Assembly (NCBI RefSeq): GCF_002211305.1
Contig: NZ_LOKW01000027.1
Location: 310,001-374,000, forward strand
Direction of reading: 5' to 3'
Origin: Rhizobium sp. R634
GTDB taxonomy: Bacteria; Pseudomonadota; Alphaproteobacteria; Rhizobiales; Rhizobiaceae
Length of the DNA stretch: 64,000 nucleotides
In this document: positions 26,006 through 34,211 of the stretch, piece after piece
How positions within the stretch are numbered: position 1 is the first letter of the stretch
Layout of the letters: every line of letters begins with the position of its first letter
Made by a program: the position numbers and the translations under genes
The notes under the pieces: generated by a model
Database searches by the model: none
The model's input: only the letters and a program-made list of their open reading frames with translations
Told to the model about the DNA's origin: nothing

Positions 26006-27202
26006 TCAATCCGGCCAGCGCAGCAAGCCGTCGAAGCGGTGCCGGCTGCGGTTTTCGATCGGCGTTGCGATGATCTCGTTGGAGGCGCGCGCCTTGTCGA
26101 GTTCCTCGGCCAAGCGGTTCGCGACGATGACTTCCTGGCCCGGATGCAGGTTGCACGGGTCGAGATAGAAATAGCGGTGCTCGACCTCGTGATCGCGCAC
26201 GATGATCGGCGGGCTGCCCTTGGCCAGCGCATCGGCCAGATCCCAGGCAGTGATATGGGCCTGTTCGGCATCGACGATGAGGCGCAGCCGGTCGAGCGGA
26301 TTGTTGGTGGGATCGGGCTCGATCAGCGCGGTAACGCCAGGACGGCCGGCGAGCGTGCGCTTCCACAGATTGAGATAGCCGGTTTCGCGCTCCCGGATGC
26401 CGGCATGATCGCGCTTTTCCCAGGCTTCCAGCGCCGCCATGACGCCGAAGATGCTCTCCTTGCCGACCTTCATGCCGCGGCCGATGCCCGTGTTCTGCAG
26501 GAAGGCGTGACGCACCAGCTCTTTCCTGCCGGCAACGATGCCCGAGGTCGGGCCGCCGAGGAACTTGTGGCCGGAATAGAGCGCGATATCGGCCCCCTGC
26601 TCGAGGAAAATCTTGAGACCGTATTCCGAGGCCGCATCGACAATGACAGGCACGCCCCTGGCATGGGCGATCTCGACGAATTCCTTGAGATTCAACAAGC
26701 CGTAATCAACGACATGGTGGGAGACGACATAGACGGCAGCGGCGGCCTTCTCGGTGATGGCCTTTTCCATGTGGAAGCGATGCGTCGAGGTCGCCTGTCC
26801 CACAAGCACGACCTTGCCGCCGGCCAGCCGAATTGCCTGGTCGACGGGGGCGCCGTAGCTCACAACATGGCCCATCTGCACCAGCACTTCGTTCTTCTCG
26901 GGCACCGCATCCGGCAGTTTCTCGATCGCCAGCAGATTGTCGCCGGTGATCGCGCCGGCGACGGCGAGCGAAATGCCCGCCGAGCATGAGGCGGTGACGA
27001 AGCCCGCCTCGCCGCCGGTCAGCCGGGCAATGACGCTGCTCGCCTTGCGCTGCAGATCGTTGATCTCGACGAAGTGCGGCAGAATCGACGCCATCGCTTC
27101 GATCGCTTCCGGCACGACGATCGACGCACCCAGGCTGGTCATCGTGCCCGATACGTTGATGACGGGGCGGAGGCCGATCGATGGTCTCATATCAGTGGAC
27201 AT
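26006..27202 (-). CDS. SelA-like PLP-dependent enzyme (possible ammonia-lyase)
   Basis: 398 aa. Fold-type I PLP enzyme of the selenocysteine-synthase-like group that includes D-glucosaminate-6-phosphate ammonia-lyase (DgaE) and other lyases or racemases. Visible features: RPVINVSGTMT at the N-terminus, TGGEAGFVTASCSAG for phosphate binding (about 62-76), VDAASEYGLK (the Asp near 189 contacts the pyridine nitrogen), and Lys213 in YSGHKFLGG as the PLP Schiff base. No selenocysteine machinery is nearby, so it is not SelA itself. Next to RidA, which hydrolyses enamines and imines made by PLP lyases, an ammonia- or beta-eliminating role is likely. ATG 27202 follows GGAGAAC. Confidence 0.8.
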   Translation of the reverse strand: MSTDMRPSIGLRPVINVSGTMTSLGASIVVPEAIEAMASILPHFVEINDLQRKASSVIARLTGGEAGFVTASCSAGISLAVAGAITGDNLLAIEKLPDAVPEKNEVLVQMGHVVSYGAPVDQAIRLAGGKVVLVGQATSTHRFHMEKAITEKAAAAVYVVSHHVVDYGLLNLKEFVEIAHARGVPVIVDAASEYGLKIFLEQGADIALYSGHKFLGGPTSGIVAGRKELVRHAFLQNTGIGRGMKVGKESIFGVMAALEAWEKRDHAGIRERETGYLNLWKRTLAGRPGVTALIEPDPTNNPLDRLRLIVDAEQAHITAWDLADALAKGSPPIIVRDHEVEHRYFYLDPCNLHPGQEVIVANRLAEELDKARASNEIIATPIENRSRHRFDGLLRWPD

Positions 27203-27272
27203 GAAGTTCTCCAGAATTCTGGGTCGGGGAGCAGGATATGGGGAAACGCTGCTCCCAATATGAAAATTCCCG

Positions 27273-27773
27273 TCAGCCATGCAAGGCGACGATCGCCTCG
27301 ATTTCGACGGTGATGTTGCCCGGCAACGAGCCGAAGCCCACGGCCGAACGGGCATGTTCGCCGGCCGGCCCGAAGACTTCGATCAGCAGATCCGAGCAGC
27401 CGTTGATGACGCTCGGATGATCCTCGAAGTCGGGCACGGCATTCACCATGCCGAGCAGCTTGACCACCCGCTTGACGCGGGAGAGATCACCCAGCGCATC
27501 CTGCATGACCGACAGCAGGTTGATGCCGGTCAACCGCGCGTGACCGTAAGCCTCTTCGACACCAACGCCACCAGCGCCGACCTTGCCGGCATGCAGGAAG
27601 CCATCGGCCTCGCGCGGCCCCTGGCCGGAGAGATAGAGCATGTTACCTTCCAGCACATGCGTCACGAAATTGGCGATCGGCGGCGGCGGCGGCGGAAGCG
27701 TAATACCGAGAGCGGAAAGCCGTTCGTAAGGCGAGTTTTCGACCTTGCCGGCGGCGGTGGGAAACTGATTCAC
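27273..27773 (-). CDS. RidA/YjgF-family protein
   Basis: 166 aa member of the reactive intermediate deaminase superfamily. It has the conserved late segments KLLGMVNAVPDF and GSLPGNITVEIEAIVAL, and NMLYLSGQGP near the middle. It belongs to the longer YjgF-like subgroup with an N-terminal extension (NSPYERLSALGITLP). The catalytic-site arginine of true RidA (in a xSxRPxVxV context) is not apparent, so it may not hydrolyse 2-aminoacrylate but another imine. The GTG at 27773 is chosen because AGGAG lies five bases before it; an ATG 15 bases upstream has no such site. It lies between dppC-like and SelA-like genes. Confidence 0.85.
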   Translation of the reverse strand: MNQFPTAAGKVENSPYERLSALGITLPPPPPPIANFVTHVLEGNMLYLSGQGPREADGFLHAGKVGAGGVGVEEAYGHARLTGINLLSVMQDALGDLSRVKRVVKLLGMVNAVPDFEDHPSVINGCSDLLIEVFGPAGEHARSAVGFGSLPGNITVEIEAIVALHG

Positions 27774-27835
27774 GCAAACTCCTGTCATGCAATTTTTGAT
27801 CTGGCGAATTGGATACCCGGCATTTCGCCGGCGGA

Positions 27836-28705
27836 TTAAAGGTCCTTGCGAAGTCTTGGGTCGAGCATGTCCCTGAGGCCGTCGCCGACCATCTGCAGCG
27901 ACAGCACCGAGAGAATGATTGCAACGCCGGGAAACAGCGTCATCCAGTCGGCCTGGCCGATATATTGCCGGCCGGCGGCGATCATCGTTCCCCAGGTCGG
28001 GATCTCGGGACTGACGCCGAGGCCGAGGAAAGAGAGGCCCGCTTCGGCCAGCATGGCGCTGGCGAAGAGGAACGTGCCCTGCACGAGGATCGGCGACAGC
28101 AGATTGCGCAGCACATGCCGCGTCATAATGTGGAAGGTCGAGATGCCGAGCGCCCGCGCGGCCTCGACATAGGGAAGCTCGCGAATGACGAGCGTCGAAG
28201 CGCGCACGATGCGGGCAAGGCGCGGCGCATAGACGATCGACAGCGCGATGATGACAGTCGTCAACGAGGGCCCGAGGGCGGCGACGAGCGCGATCGCCAG
28301 CAGAATATCCGGAAAGGCCATCATCGCATCGATCAGCCGGGCGATCGGCGTGTCGAGCTTCTGGAAGAAGCCGGCAAGCAGGCCGAGTGTGACGCCGATC
28401 AGCGCCGAAAGGGCGACGACCGCCGCACCGACCAGCAGCGACAGGCGGCCGGCGAAGATGGTGCGCGAGAAGACGTCGCGGCCGAACTCGTCCGTGCCGA
28501 AGAAGAAGATCTCGCTCGGCGGCTTTAGCCGGTTGACGATCGAAAGCTTGGAAGGCGAATAGGGCGCCACGACGGGCGCGAAGGCCGCAAGCAGCACGAA
28601 GATCGTCAGGATCAGGAGGCCGCAGGCCACAGTCTTGCGCTTCAGAAGGCGGCGAACGAATTTGCTGCCCTCGCTTTCGACCGGTTTGATTGCGATATCG
28701 GCCAT
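27836..28705 (-). CDS. Peptide-type ABC transporter permease (DppC-like)
   Basis: 289 aa inner-membrane protein with about six hydrophobic segments. The N-terminal OppC motif appears before the LGTD-like FFGTDEFGRDVFSR at residues 67-80. The EAA loop is visible as VEAARALGISTFHIMTRHVLP-like sequence near 180 (the last residue here is a Leu). It overlaps the dppB-like gene by one base. It forms the channel together with DppB. No feature defines the ligand. Confidence 0.93.
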   Translation of the reverse strand: MADIAIKPVESEGSKFVRRLLKRKTVACGLLILTIFVLLAAFAPVVAPYSPSKLSIVNRLKPPSEIFFFGTDEFGRDVFSRTIFAGRLSLLVGAAVVALSALIGVTLGLLAGFFQKLDTPIARLIDAMMAFPDILLAIALVAALGPSLTTVIIALSIVYAPRLARIVRASTLVIRELPYVEAARALGISTFHIMTRHVLRNLLSPILVQGTFLFASAMLAEAGLSFLGLGVSPEIPTWGTMIAAGRQYIGQADWMTLFPGVAIILSVLSLQMVGDGLRDMLDPRLRKDL

Positions 28706-29646
28706 CAGTAGCGCACCCTCGGATCGACCAGCAGATAGAGCATGTCGATTGCAAAATTGATCAGCACATAGAGCGCGGCGATGACGAGCAGCGCGCCCTG
28801 GATGACGGGGTAGTCGCGGCGCAGCACCGCCGAGACGACGAGATTGCCGACGCCCGGCAGGCCGAAGACGGTCTCGGTGACGACAGCGCCCGATATCAGC
28901 ACCGCCGCCGTCAGGCCGATCACCGTCAGGATCGGGATCAGAGCATTCTTCAGCGCATGCTTTAGGATGACCTTGCGTTCGACCAGCCCCTTGGCGCGCG
29001 CCGTACGGATATAATCGTCGCCGAGCACATCGAGCATCGAGGCGCGGGTAAAGCGCAGGATCAGCGCCGAAGAGACGATGCCGAGCGCGAAGGCCGGCAA
29101 CGTCAGATGGTACATGCGGTCGGCGAAGGTCGAGCCCGGGCCGCCATAACCCGAGACCGGGAAGAGGTTGAGCCGGACGGCGAAGAACTGCATCAGGATG
29201 AGGCCGAGCCAGAAGCTCGGAATGCTGGCGGCGAACATGGCGAGCGTCGTTGCCGCCTGGTCGACGAAGGAGCCGCGCCGATAGGCGGCGTAAATGCCGA
29301 TCGGGAGCGCGATGACGCTGGCGATGGCAAGCGAAAACAGCGTCAGGAAGAAGGTGGGCTCGGCGCGGTCGAGTAGCGCCGACGTGACCGGCATGTTGAG
29401 GAAGATTGACTGGCCGAGATCGCCCTTTAGCAACTGGCCGATATAATAGAGATATTGCAGACCGAGCGACTGATCGAGCCCGAGCCTGCTTCTCAGATCG
29501 GCAATATCCTGCGGCGTCGCATCCGGCCCGAGCATGACGGCCGCCGGATCACCCGGCGTCACGCGCACGATAACGAAGACGATCGTGACGACGAGAAACA
29601 TCACGACGATCATGCCGAACAGGCGCTGGAGGATGTAGCGGATCAT
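28705..29646 (-). CDS. Peptide-type ABC transporter permease (DppB-like)
   Basis: 313 aa. Typical DppB/OppB: starts MIRYILQRLFGMI, then RVTPGDPAAVMLG near residue 30, FWLGLILMQFF, and the EAA-like loop YIRTARAKGLVERKVILKHAL near residue 210. It has about six membrane segments. A 219-base gap holding a palindromic repeat separates it from the upstream binding-protein gene, while the next permease is joined directly. Same operon as the SBP, RidA, SelA-like enzyme, fused ATPase and cupin. Confidence 0.93.
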   Translation of the reverse strand: MIRYILQRLFGMIVVMFLVVTIVFVIVRVTPGDPAAVMLGPDATPQDIADLRSRLGLDQSLGLQYLYYIGQLLKGDLGQSIFLNMPVTSALLDRAEPTFFLTLFSLAIASVIALPIGIYAAYRRGSFVDQAATTLAMFAASIPSFWLGLILMQFFAVRLNLFPVSGYGGPGSTFADRMYHLTLPAFALGIVSSALILRFTRASMLDVLGDDYIRTARAKGLVERKVILKHALKNALIPILTVIGLTAAVLISGAVVTETVFGLPGVGNLVVSAVLRRDYPVIQGALLVIAALYVLINFAIDMLYLLVDPRVRY

Positions 29647-29700
29647 CCGAACTGCTCCTGCGCTCGGTGCTTACAGGACTGCAGCGGAACGCCCCGCTCG

Positions 29701-29836
29701 CCCTCATTCCTGTGCTCGTCACAGGAATCCAGCCACGGCGCGTCTGCGCCGTGAATGGATCTTTTGACAAATAAGAGTCTCCCGCGCCCAAGGACTTGAG
29801 CGCGCTGGATTCCTGTGACGAGCACAGGAATGAGGG
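29701..29836. repeat. Palindromic rhizobial-type intergenic element
   Basis: Two perfect 32-base inverted arms (29701-29732 and 29805-29836) flank a 72-base core. Each arm is itself a hairpin (ATTCCTGTG-N5-CACAGGAAT). The core begins with another hairpin, CACGGCGC-N4-GCGCCGTG. This nested structure is like the REP/RIME-type mobile palindromes of Rhizobium. It lies between the binding-protein gene and the dppB-like permease inside one operon, so its folded RNA could limit read-through or protect the upstream mRNA. Confidence 0.85.
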
Positions 29837-29865
29837 AGCAAGTAGTAGGCACCGAAATCACTCCA

Positions 29866-31392
29866 TCACTTCTTGATCGAAGCGTTCCAGAAATACGGCC
29901 ACGGAGCCGGATCGACGCCTTCGAGCTTGACCGATTTCGCCGAGACGGCGTTGAAATCGCCGATCTTCATGAAGGGCGCATCGGTATAGATCGCCTTCTG
30001 GACATCGGCCCAGAGCTCTACGCGCTTCTTCGGATCAACCTCGGAGGTGAAGGCATCGACGGCGGCCTTGCGCGCCGGCGTATCCCACCAGCCGGGCGAG
30101 CTCGTCGAGAGCGAGCCGATCAGCGCCGGCTCCGGCAGGAAGGGGCTGTGGGTGATGTAGATATCCCAAAGCTTCGGATCGGTGCGGCGCTGCGTCAGCG
30201 TCGCCCAGTCCACCACCTGCATATCGACGGTGAAGCCGGCAAGCTTCAGATATTCGGCGGCGACCTGCGCCATCTTGTAATGGAATTCGTACTGGCGGCT
30301 GGTCAGGATGCGGATCGGCTCGCCATTATAGCCGGCCTTCTTGGCGGCAGCGGCCGCCCCTTCCGGATCGGCGACATTATAGGCGCCTTCGACGCCGGCA
30401 TCCGTCGACCAGGCAAAGGTCTTCGGATAGATCGAGCCATCGAGCGCATAGAAATCCGTGCCGCCGAACGCTGCGGCCAGCATGTCTTCCATGCTGAGCG
30501 CCTGGCGGATCGCCTTGCGAACCTCGACATTCGCAGCAGCGCCTTCCTTCGTGTTGAAGACGAAGACCGGATAGCCGAAGGGCTTCAGCATGACCGGCTG
30601 CGAGGCGGTCGAGGCCTTCAGCTTGTCGTATGATTCGACCGGGATCGAATCGACATAATCGTACTGGCCGGAAACGGCGGCCTCGACGCGGGTATTCGGA
30701 TCCGGCACCGGCACGAAGCGGATTTCATCGAGATATTGATGGCGGGCGCCGCCATAACCGTCGCCCTCGCCTTCGCGGGACTTGTAGCCGTCGAAGCGGA
30801 CGAGCTGGATATACTGGTCGGCCTTGCGCTCCTTCAGCATATAGGGGCCGGTGCCGATGAACTCCTTCATCGGCTCGTCCTGCTTTTCAGACGGGATGAT
30901 GATCGCGGCCGAATTGTTGAAGGCAAGCAGCGAGGTCAGCGGCGCATAGGGCTGCTTCAGCGTAATCGTCACGGTCGCCGGATCGGTCGCGGTGATCTTG
31001 TCGATGAAGCCAGCCACCTGCTTGCCGCGCGAGGCGATCTTCATCCAGCGGTTCAGCGAGGCGACGACGTCCTCCGACGTCATGTCGCTATTGTCGTGGA
31101 ACTTGATGCCCGTCCTGAGCTTGATCGTATAGGTTTTGCCGTCGGCGCTGATCTCGGGCAGGCTTTCGGCCAGAAGAGGCGTGACGTTCCAGCTCTTGTC
31201 GAAGGTGTAGAGCGTTTCGAAAATATGCTGCGTGACGATGCCGACGAGATCGGCCGTCGACGACATCGGATCGAGCGTCGGCGGCTCACCGATCGTCGCG
31301 ACATTGATGACGCCGCCCTTTTCCTGGGCAAAGAGGGTCGAAGGCAGGGCGACGAGCGCAGTGCCGAGCAGGAATGCGACAAGCGTTTTCAT
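29866..31392 (-). CDS. ABC transporter substrate-binding protein, family 5
   Basis: 508 aa periplasmic binding protein of the DppA/OppA class. A Sec signal peptide spans about residues 1-22 (KTLVAFLLGTALVALPSTLFAQ). The mature start GVINVATIGEPPTLDP and the SADLVGIVTQHIFETLYTFD block are the SBP5 entry motif; DGKTYTIKLRTGIKFHD follows near residue 75. ATG 31392 has GGGAG upstream; a longer reading starts with an unlikely leader. It heads the operon, with the regulator pair at its far end. The ligand could be a peptide, opine or other nitrogen compound; the ammonia-releasing enzymes downstream favour an amine-rich substrate. An AT-rich palindrome (ATGTAATTCAT, 31422-31432) lies 30 bases upstream and could be an operator. 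Confidence 0.93.
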   Translation of the reverse strand: MKTLVAFLLGTALVALPSTLFAQEKGGVINVATIGEPPTLDPMSSTADLVGIVTQHIFETLYTFDKSWNVTPLLAESLPEISADGKTYTIKLRTGIKFHDNSDMTSEDVVASLNRWMKIASRGKQVAGFIDKITATDPATVTITLKQPYAPLTSLLAFNNSAAIIIPSEKQDEPMKEFIGTGPYMLKERKADQYIQLVRFDGYKSREGEGDGYGGARHQYLDEIRFVPVPDPNTRVEAAVSGQYDYVDSIPVESYDKLKASTASQPVMLKPFGYPVFVFNTKEGAAANVEVRKAIRQALSMEDMLAAAFGGTDFYALDGSIYPKTFAWSTDAGVEGAYNVADPEGAAAAAKKAGYNGEPIRILTSRQYEFHYKMAQVAAEYLKLAGFTVDMQVVDWATLTQRRTDPKLWDIYITHSPFLPEPALIGSLSTSSPGWWDTPARKAAVDAFTSEVDPKKRVELWADVQKAIYTDAPFMKIGDFNAVSAKSVKLEGVDPAPWPYFWNASIKK

Positions 31393-31623
31393 ATGAGGGC
31401 TCCCGGTCAAGTTCCACAATTATGTAATTCATATTTTTGTAACAGAATAAGAGATGAAGTGATCGTGTCAAGCGGAGGCCGCGGATTATATCGTGAGACG
31501 AAGGTCGGAACGGCGGAGACAGCGCCCGCGCCGCCGGCCGTGGCTAGCCGTCTGCGAGAAGGTTGCGCATGATGCGAGCACGAAGAATCGGCACCGGCAG
31601 AGCTTCAACCAAGCGAGGATGGA

Positions 31624-32208
<585 letters not shown>

Positions 32209-32541
32209 GCGGGCTCCGGTGGCGGTGCGCTCGACCAAATTTGCGACGAGATATCAAATCCCGGGCCGGATTAAGGGCTTCAGGTCGGTTTCGTTAGCGA
32301 CAACTTTCGTCCGTTGAAGATTGCAGTACCATTTCAGTTTCGTGGACGGCTCATGTGTGAAGAGAACGTGTTCCTCAGAGAAAAGATACTCGTTAAGACT
32401 GAAATCGCATCCCGCTAATCTCCGAAAATGCGGCAGGCCATTTGCCGGGCAGCGCACTCACAAATACAGAGCTGTATTTTAGAAATACATTGCACCCACG
32501 GTTGCTGCTGGTATTCTTTCTCGAAAAGGAGGGAGCAGCGA
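32209..32541. promoter_or_regulatory. Promoter region upstream of the protease-hydrolase pair
   Basis: This 333-base gap is distinctly AT-richer than its surroundings. It holds the palindrome described at 32462-32479 and a further half-site AAATACA at 32483-32489. A 67-codon frame on the minus strand has no recognisable features and is not called. Confidence 0.45.
32462..32479. promoter_or_regulatory. Palindromic operator before the subtilisin-like gene
   Basis: AAATACAG-AG-CTGTATTT is a perfect inverted repeat with eight-base arms, followed at once by a third half-site, AAATACA. It lies 63-80 bases before the protease ATG, where a repressor or activator would act. No regulator gene is adjacent. 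Confidence 0.7.
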
Positions 32542-34203
32542 ATGGCGAGACGACCGCGGCCGGGGCAGCCCGGAAAAGAACCCGAAGACGACTTCCGGGA
32601 AAACCTGGTCAAGACTCGGATCGGAGGCGATCTCTCCTCGTTGATGAAGGATGACGCGGATCGCCCCAGGAAACCCGCCAAGGCGTCCCCTGAAAGCTTC
32701 GATGTCGTCATCGAATTCAATCGCGATTTTCCAGGCGGCGTGACGGCGGCGCGGCAATTCCTGTTCGAGGCGTATCTTTTGTATCTCAACCGGGTCGGAG
32801 CGACCGACGACAGCAACAGCCTGCGACGTTTCGGCATGTCGCTACCGCTCGGCATGCCTGCGGTTCCGGAGGACGGTAAGCTGAATCTCTCGCAGATTTT
32901 TTCGAATGGCAGCAGGATCGCCGCCAAATCCCTCTGGACCGACAGCTACGCCTTTGCGACCCTAACTCGAGAAGCCATCGACCGGCTTTCGACCTGGATG
33001 ATGACCCAAAAGAAGGATGGCAAAAAGCAGAAGGACGTTCCGCTCGTCTACAAGATCTGGCGTGATCATAAGATCGATCGCTGCGTTTACGAATCCGTCA
33101 GGACGATCAAATGCGATGCGGCCTATGCATCCTTTGCGGCCAGTGGAAAAGGCATCGTCTGGGCGGTCGCCGATACCGGAATTGACAAAAACCACCCACA
33201 TTTCAAAACCCTAGGCACGCTCGATCTGCCGGACGGCCTTTATCACCGGGATTTCACCATCGACGATCCCGATCCCGACCCGGTCGTGGCGTCGGATGCG
33301 GCGTTGATCGACACGGCCGGCCATGGAACCCACGTTGCCGGCATCATCGCCGGTCGTACCTCCGTAAAAGAAGTACCGAAAACGAAAGCGCTAAAGACTA
33401 TTTGCGTGACCTCGCAGATTCGCAAGGAGGATGGAACAAAATCAACGGTCAACGATCCGCACGAAGGCGTCATCACCGGCATGGCGCCGCACTGTAAGCT
33501 GATGAGCCTGAAAGTGCTGATTAACGAGAAGCAGGGAAAGCTCAGCAATCTGCTGGCTGCGATCAATTACGTCCAACGCTCGAACGATTATGGGCGTAAC
33601 CTCAAGATTCACGGCATCAATCTCAGCCTCGGCTACACCTTTGATCCGGCCTGGTTCGCCGCCGGGCAAAGCCCGCTTTGCGTCGAGGTCAACCGGCTCG
33701 TCCGATCGGGCGTCTGCGTGGTGGTCGCGGCCGGCAATGCCGGCTACGGCACGGTGACGCAATTTTCCGGAGCGCCCGAACGCGCCGCCCATGTCGGCAC
33801 GATCATGGATCCCGGCAACGCCGCGCTTGCCATCACCGTCGGCTCGACGCATCGCGACATGCCGCATACCTATGGCGTCTCCTATTTTTCCTCGAAGGGA
33901 CCGACGGCCGACGGGCGCATGAAGCCGGATCTCGTCGCCCCCGGCGAGCGCATCGTCTCCTGCGCGCTCCCAGACCGCGACAAACCGAACGAAGCGCCGT
34001 TCCGGGAGGATACCGGCACGAGCATGGCGACACCGCATGTTTCCGGCGCGATCGCCGCCTTCCTGTCCGTCCGGCGTGAGTTTCTCGGCCAGCCGGAACG
34101 CGTCAAGGAAATCTTCGTCGGCGCGGCGACCGACCTCAAGCGCCGGCCGGAGTTTCAGGGCGCCGGCCTCATCGATCTGATGCGAACGCTGCAAGCTGTG
34201 TAG
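32542..34203 (+). CDS. Subtilisin-like serine peptidase (S8), probably cytoplasmic
   Basis: 553 aa with an intact S8 catalytic triad: Asp211 in VADTGID, His261 in GHGTHVAG and Ser494 in GTSMATPH. Before the protease domain is a roughly 200-residue N-terminal region with no signal peptide; it begins MARRPRPGQPG and contains VVIEFNRDFPGG and a helical KIWRDHKIDR block. Lack of export signal is unusual for subtilases, which are mostly secreted. The N-terminal part might be an inhibitor-like prodomain or a sensor. AAGGAGGGAG precedes ATG 32542, which is why this start was preferred over the longer open frame. The hydrolase gene follows after eight bases, so the two act together. Confidence 0.9.
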   Translation: MARRPRPGQPGKEPEDDFRENLVKTRIGGDLSSLMKDDADRPRKPAKASPESFDVVIEFNRDFPGGVTAARQFLFEAYLLYLNRVGATDDSNSLRRFGMSLPLGMPAVPEDGKLNLSQIFSNGSRIAAKSLWTDSYAFATLTREAIDRLSTWMMTQKKDGKKQKDVPLVYKIWRDHKIDRCVYESVRTIKCDAAYASFAASGKGIVWAVADTGIDKNHPHFKTLGTLDLPDGLYHRDFTIDDPDPDPVVASDAALIDTAGHGTHVAGIIAGRTSVKEVPKTKALKTICVTSQIRKEDGTKSTVNDPHEGVITGMAPHCKLMSLKVLINEKQGKLSNLLAAINYVQRSNDYGRNLKIHGINLSLGYTFDPAWFAAGQSPLCVEVNRLVRSGVCVVVAAGNAGYGTVTQFSGAPERAAHVGTIMDPGNAALAITVGSTHRDMPHTYGVSYFSSKGPTADGRMKPDLVAPGERIVSCALPDRDKPNEAPFREDTGTSMATPHVSGAIAAFLSVRREFLGQPERVKEIFVGAATDLKRRPEFQGAGLIDLMRTLQAV

Positions 34204-34211
34204 GAGGACAC

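Noticed and set aside
25211..26989. 592-codon open frame on the plus strand
   Set aside because: Opposite the ABC ATPase fusion and SelA-like gene; low-complexity Asp/Arg/Gly composition and no motif.
26006..27202. Selenocysteine synthase (SelA) as the name of this gene
   Set aside because: No selB, selD or tRNA-Sec is seen, and the context is a catabolic transport operon; it is only SelA-like.
32254..32457. 67-codon minus-strand frame upstream of the protease gene
   Set aside because: No ribosome site, no recognisable features; the region looks like regulatory DNA.
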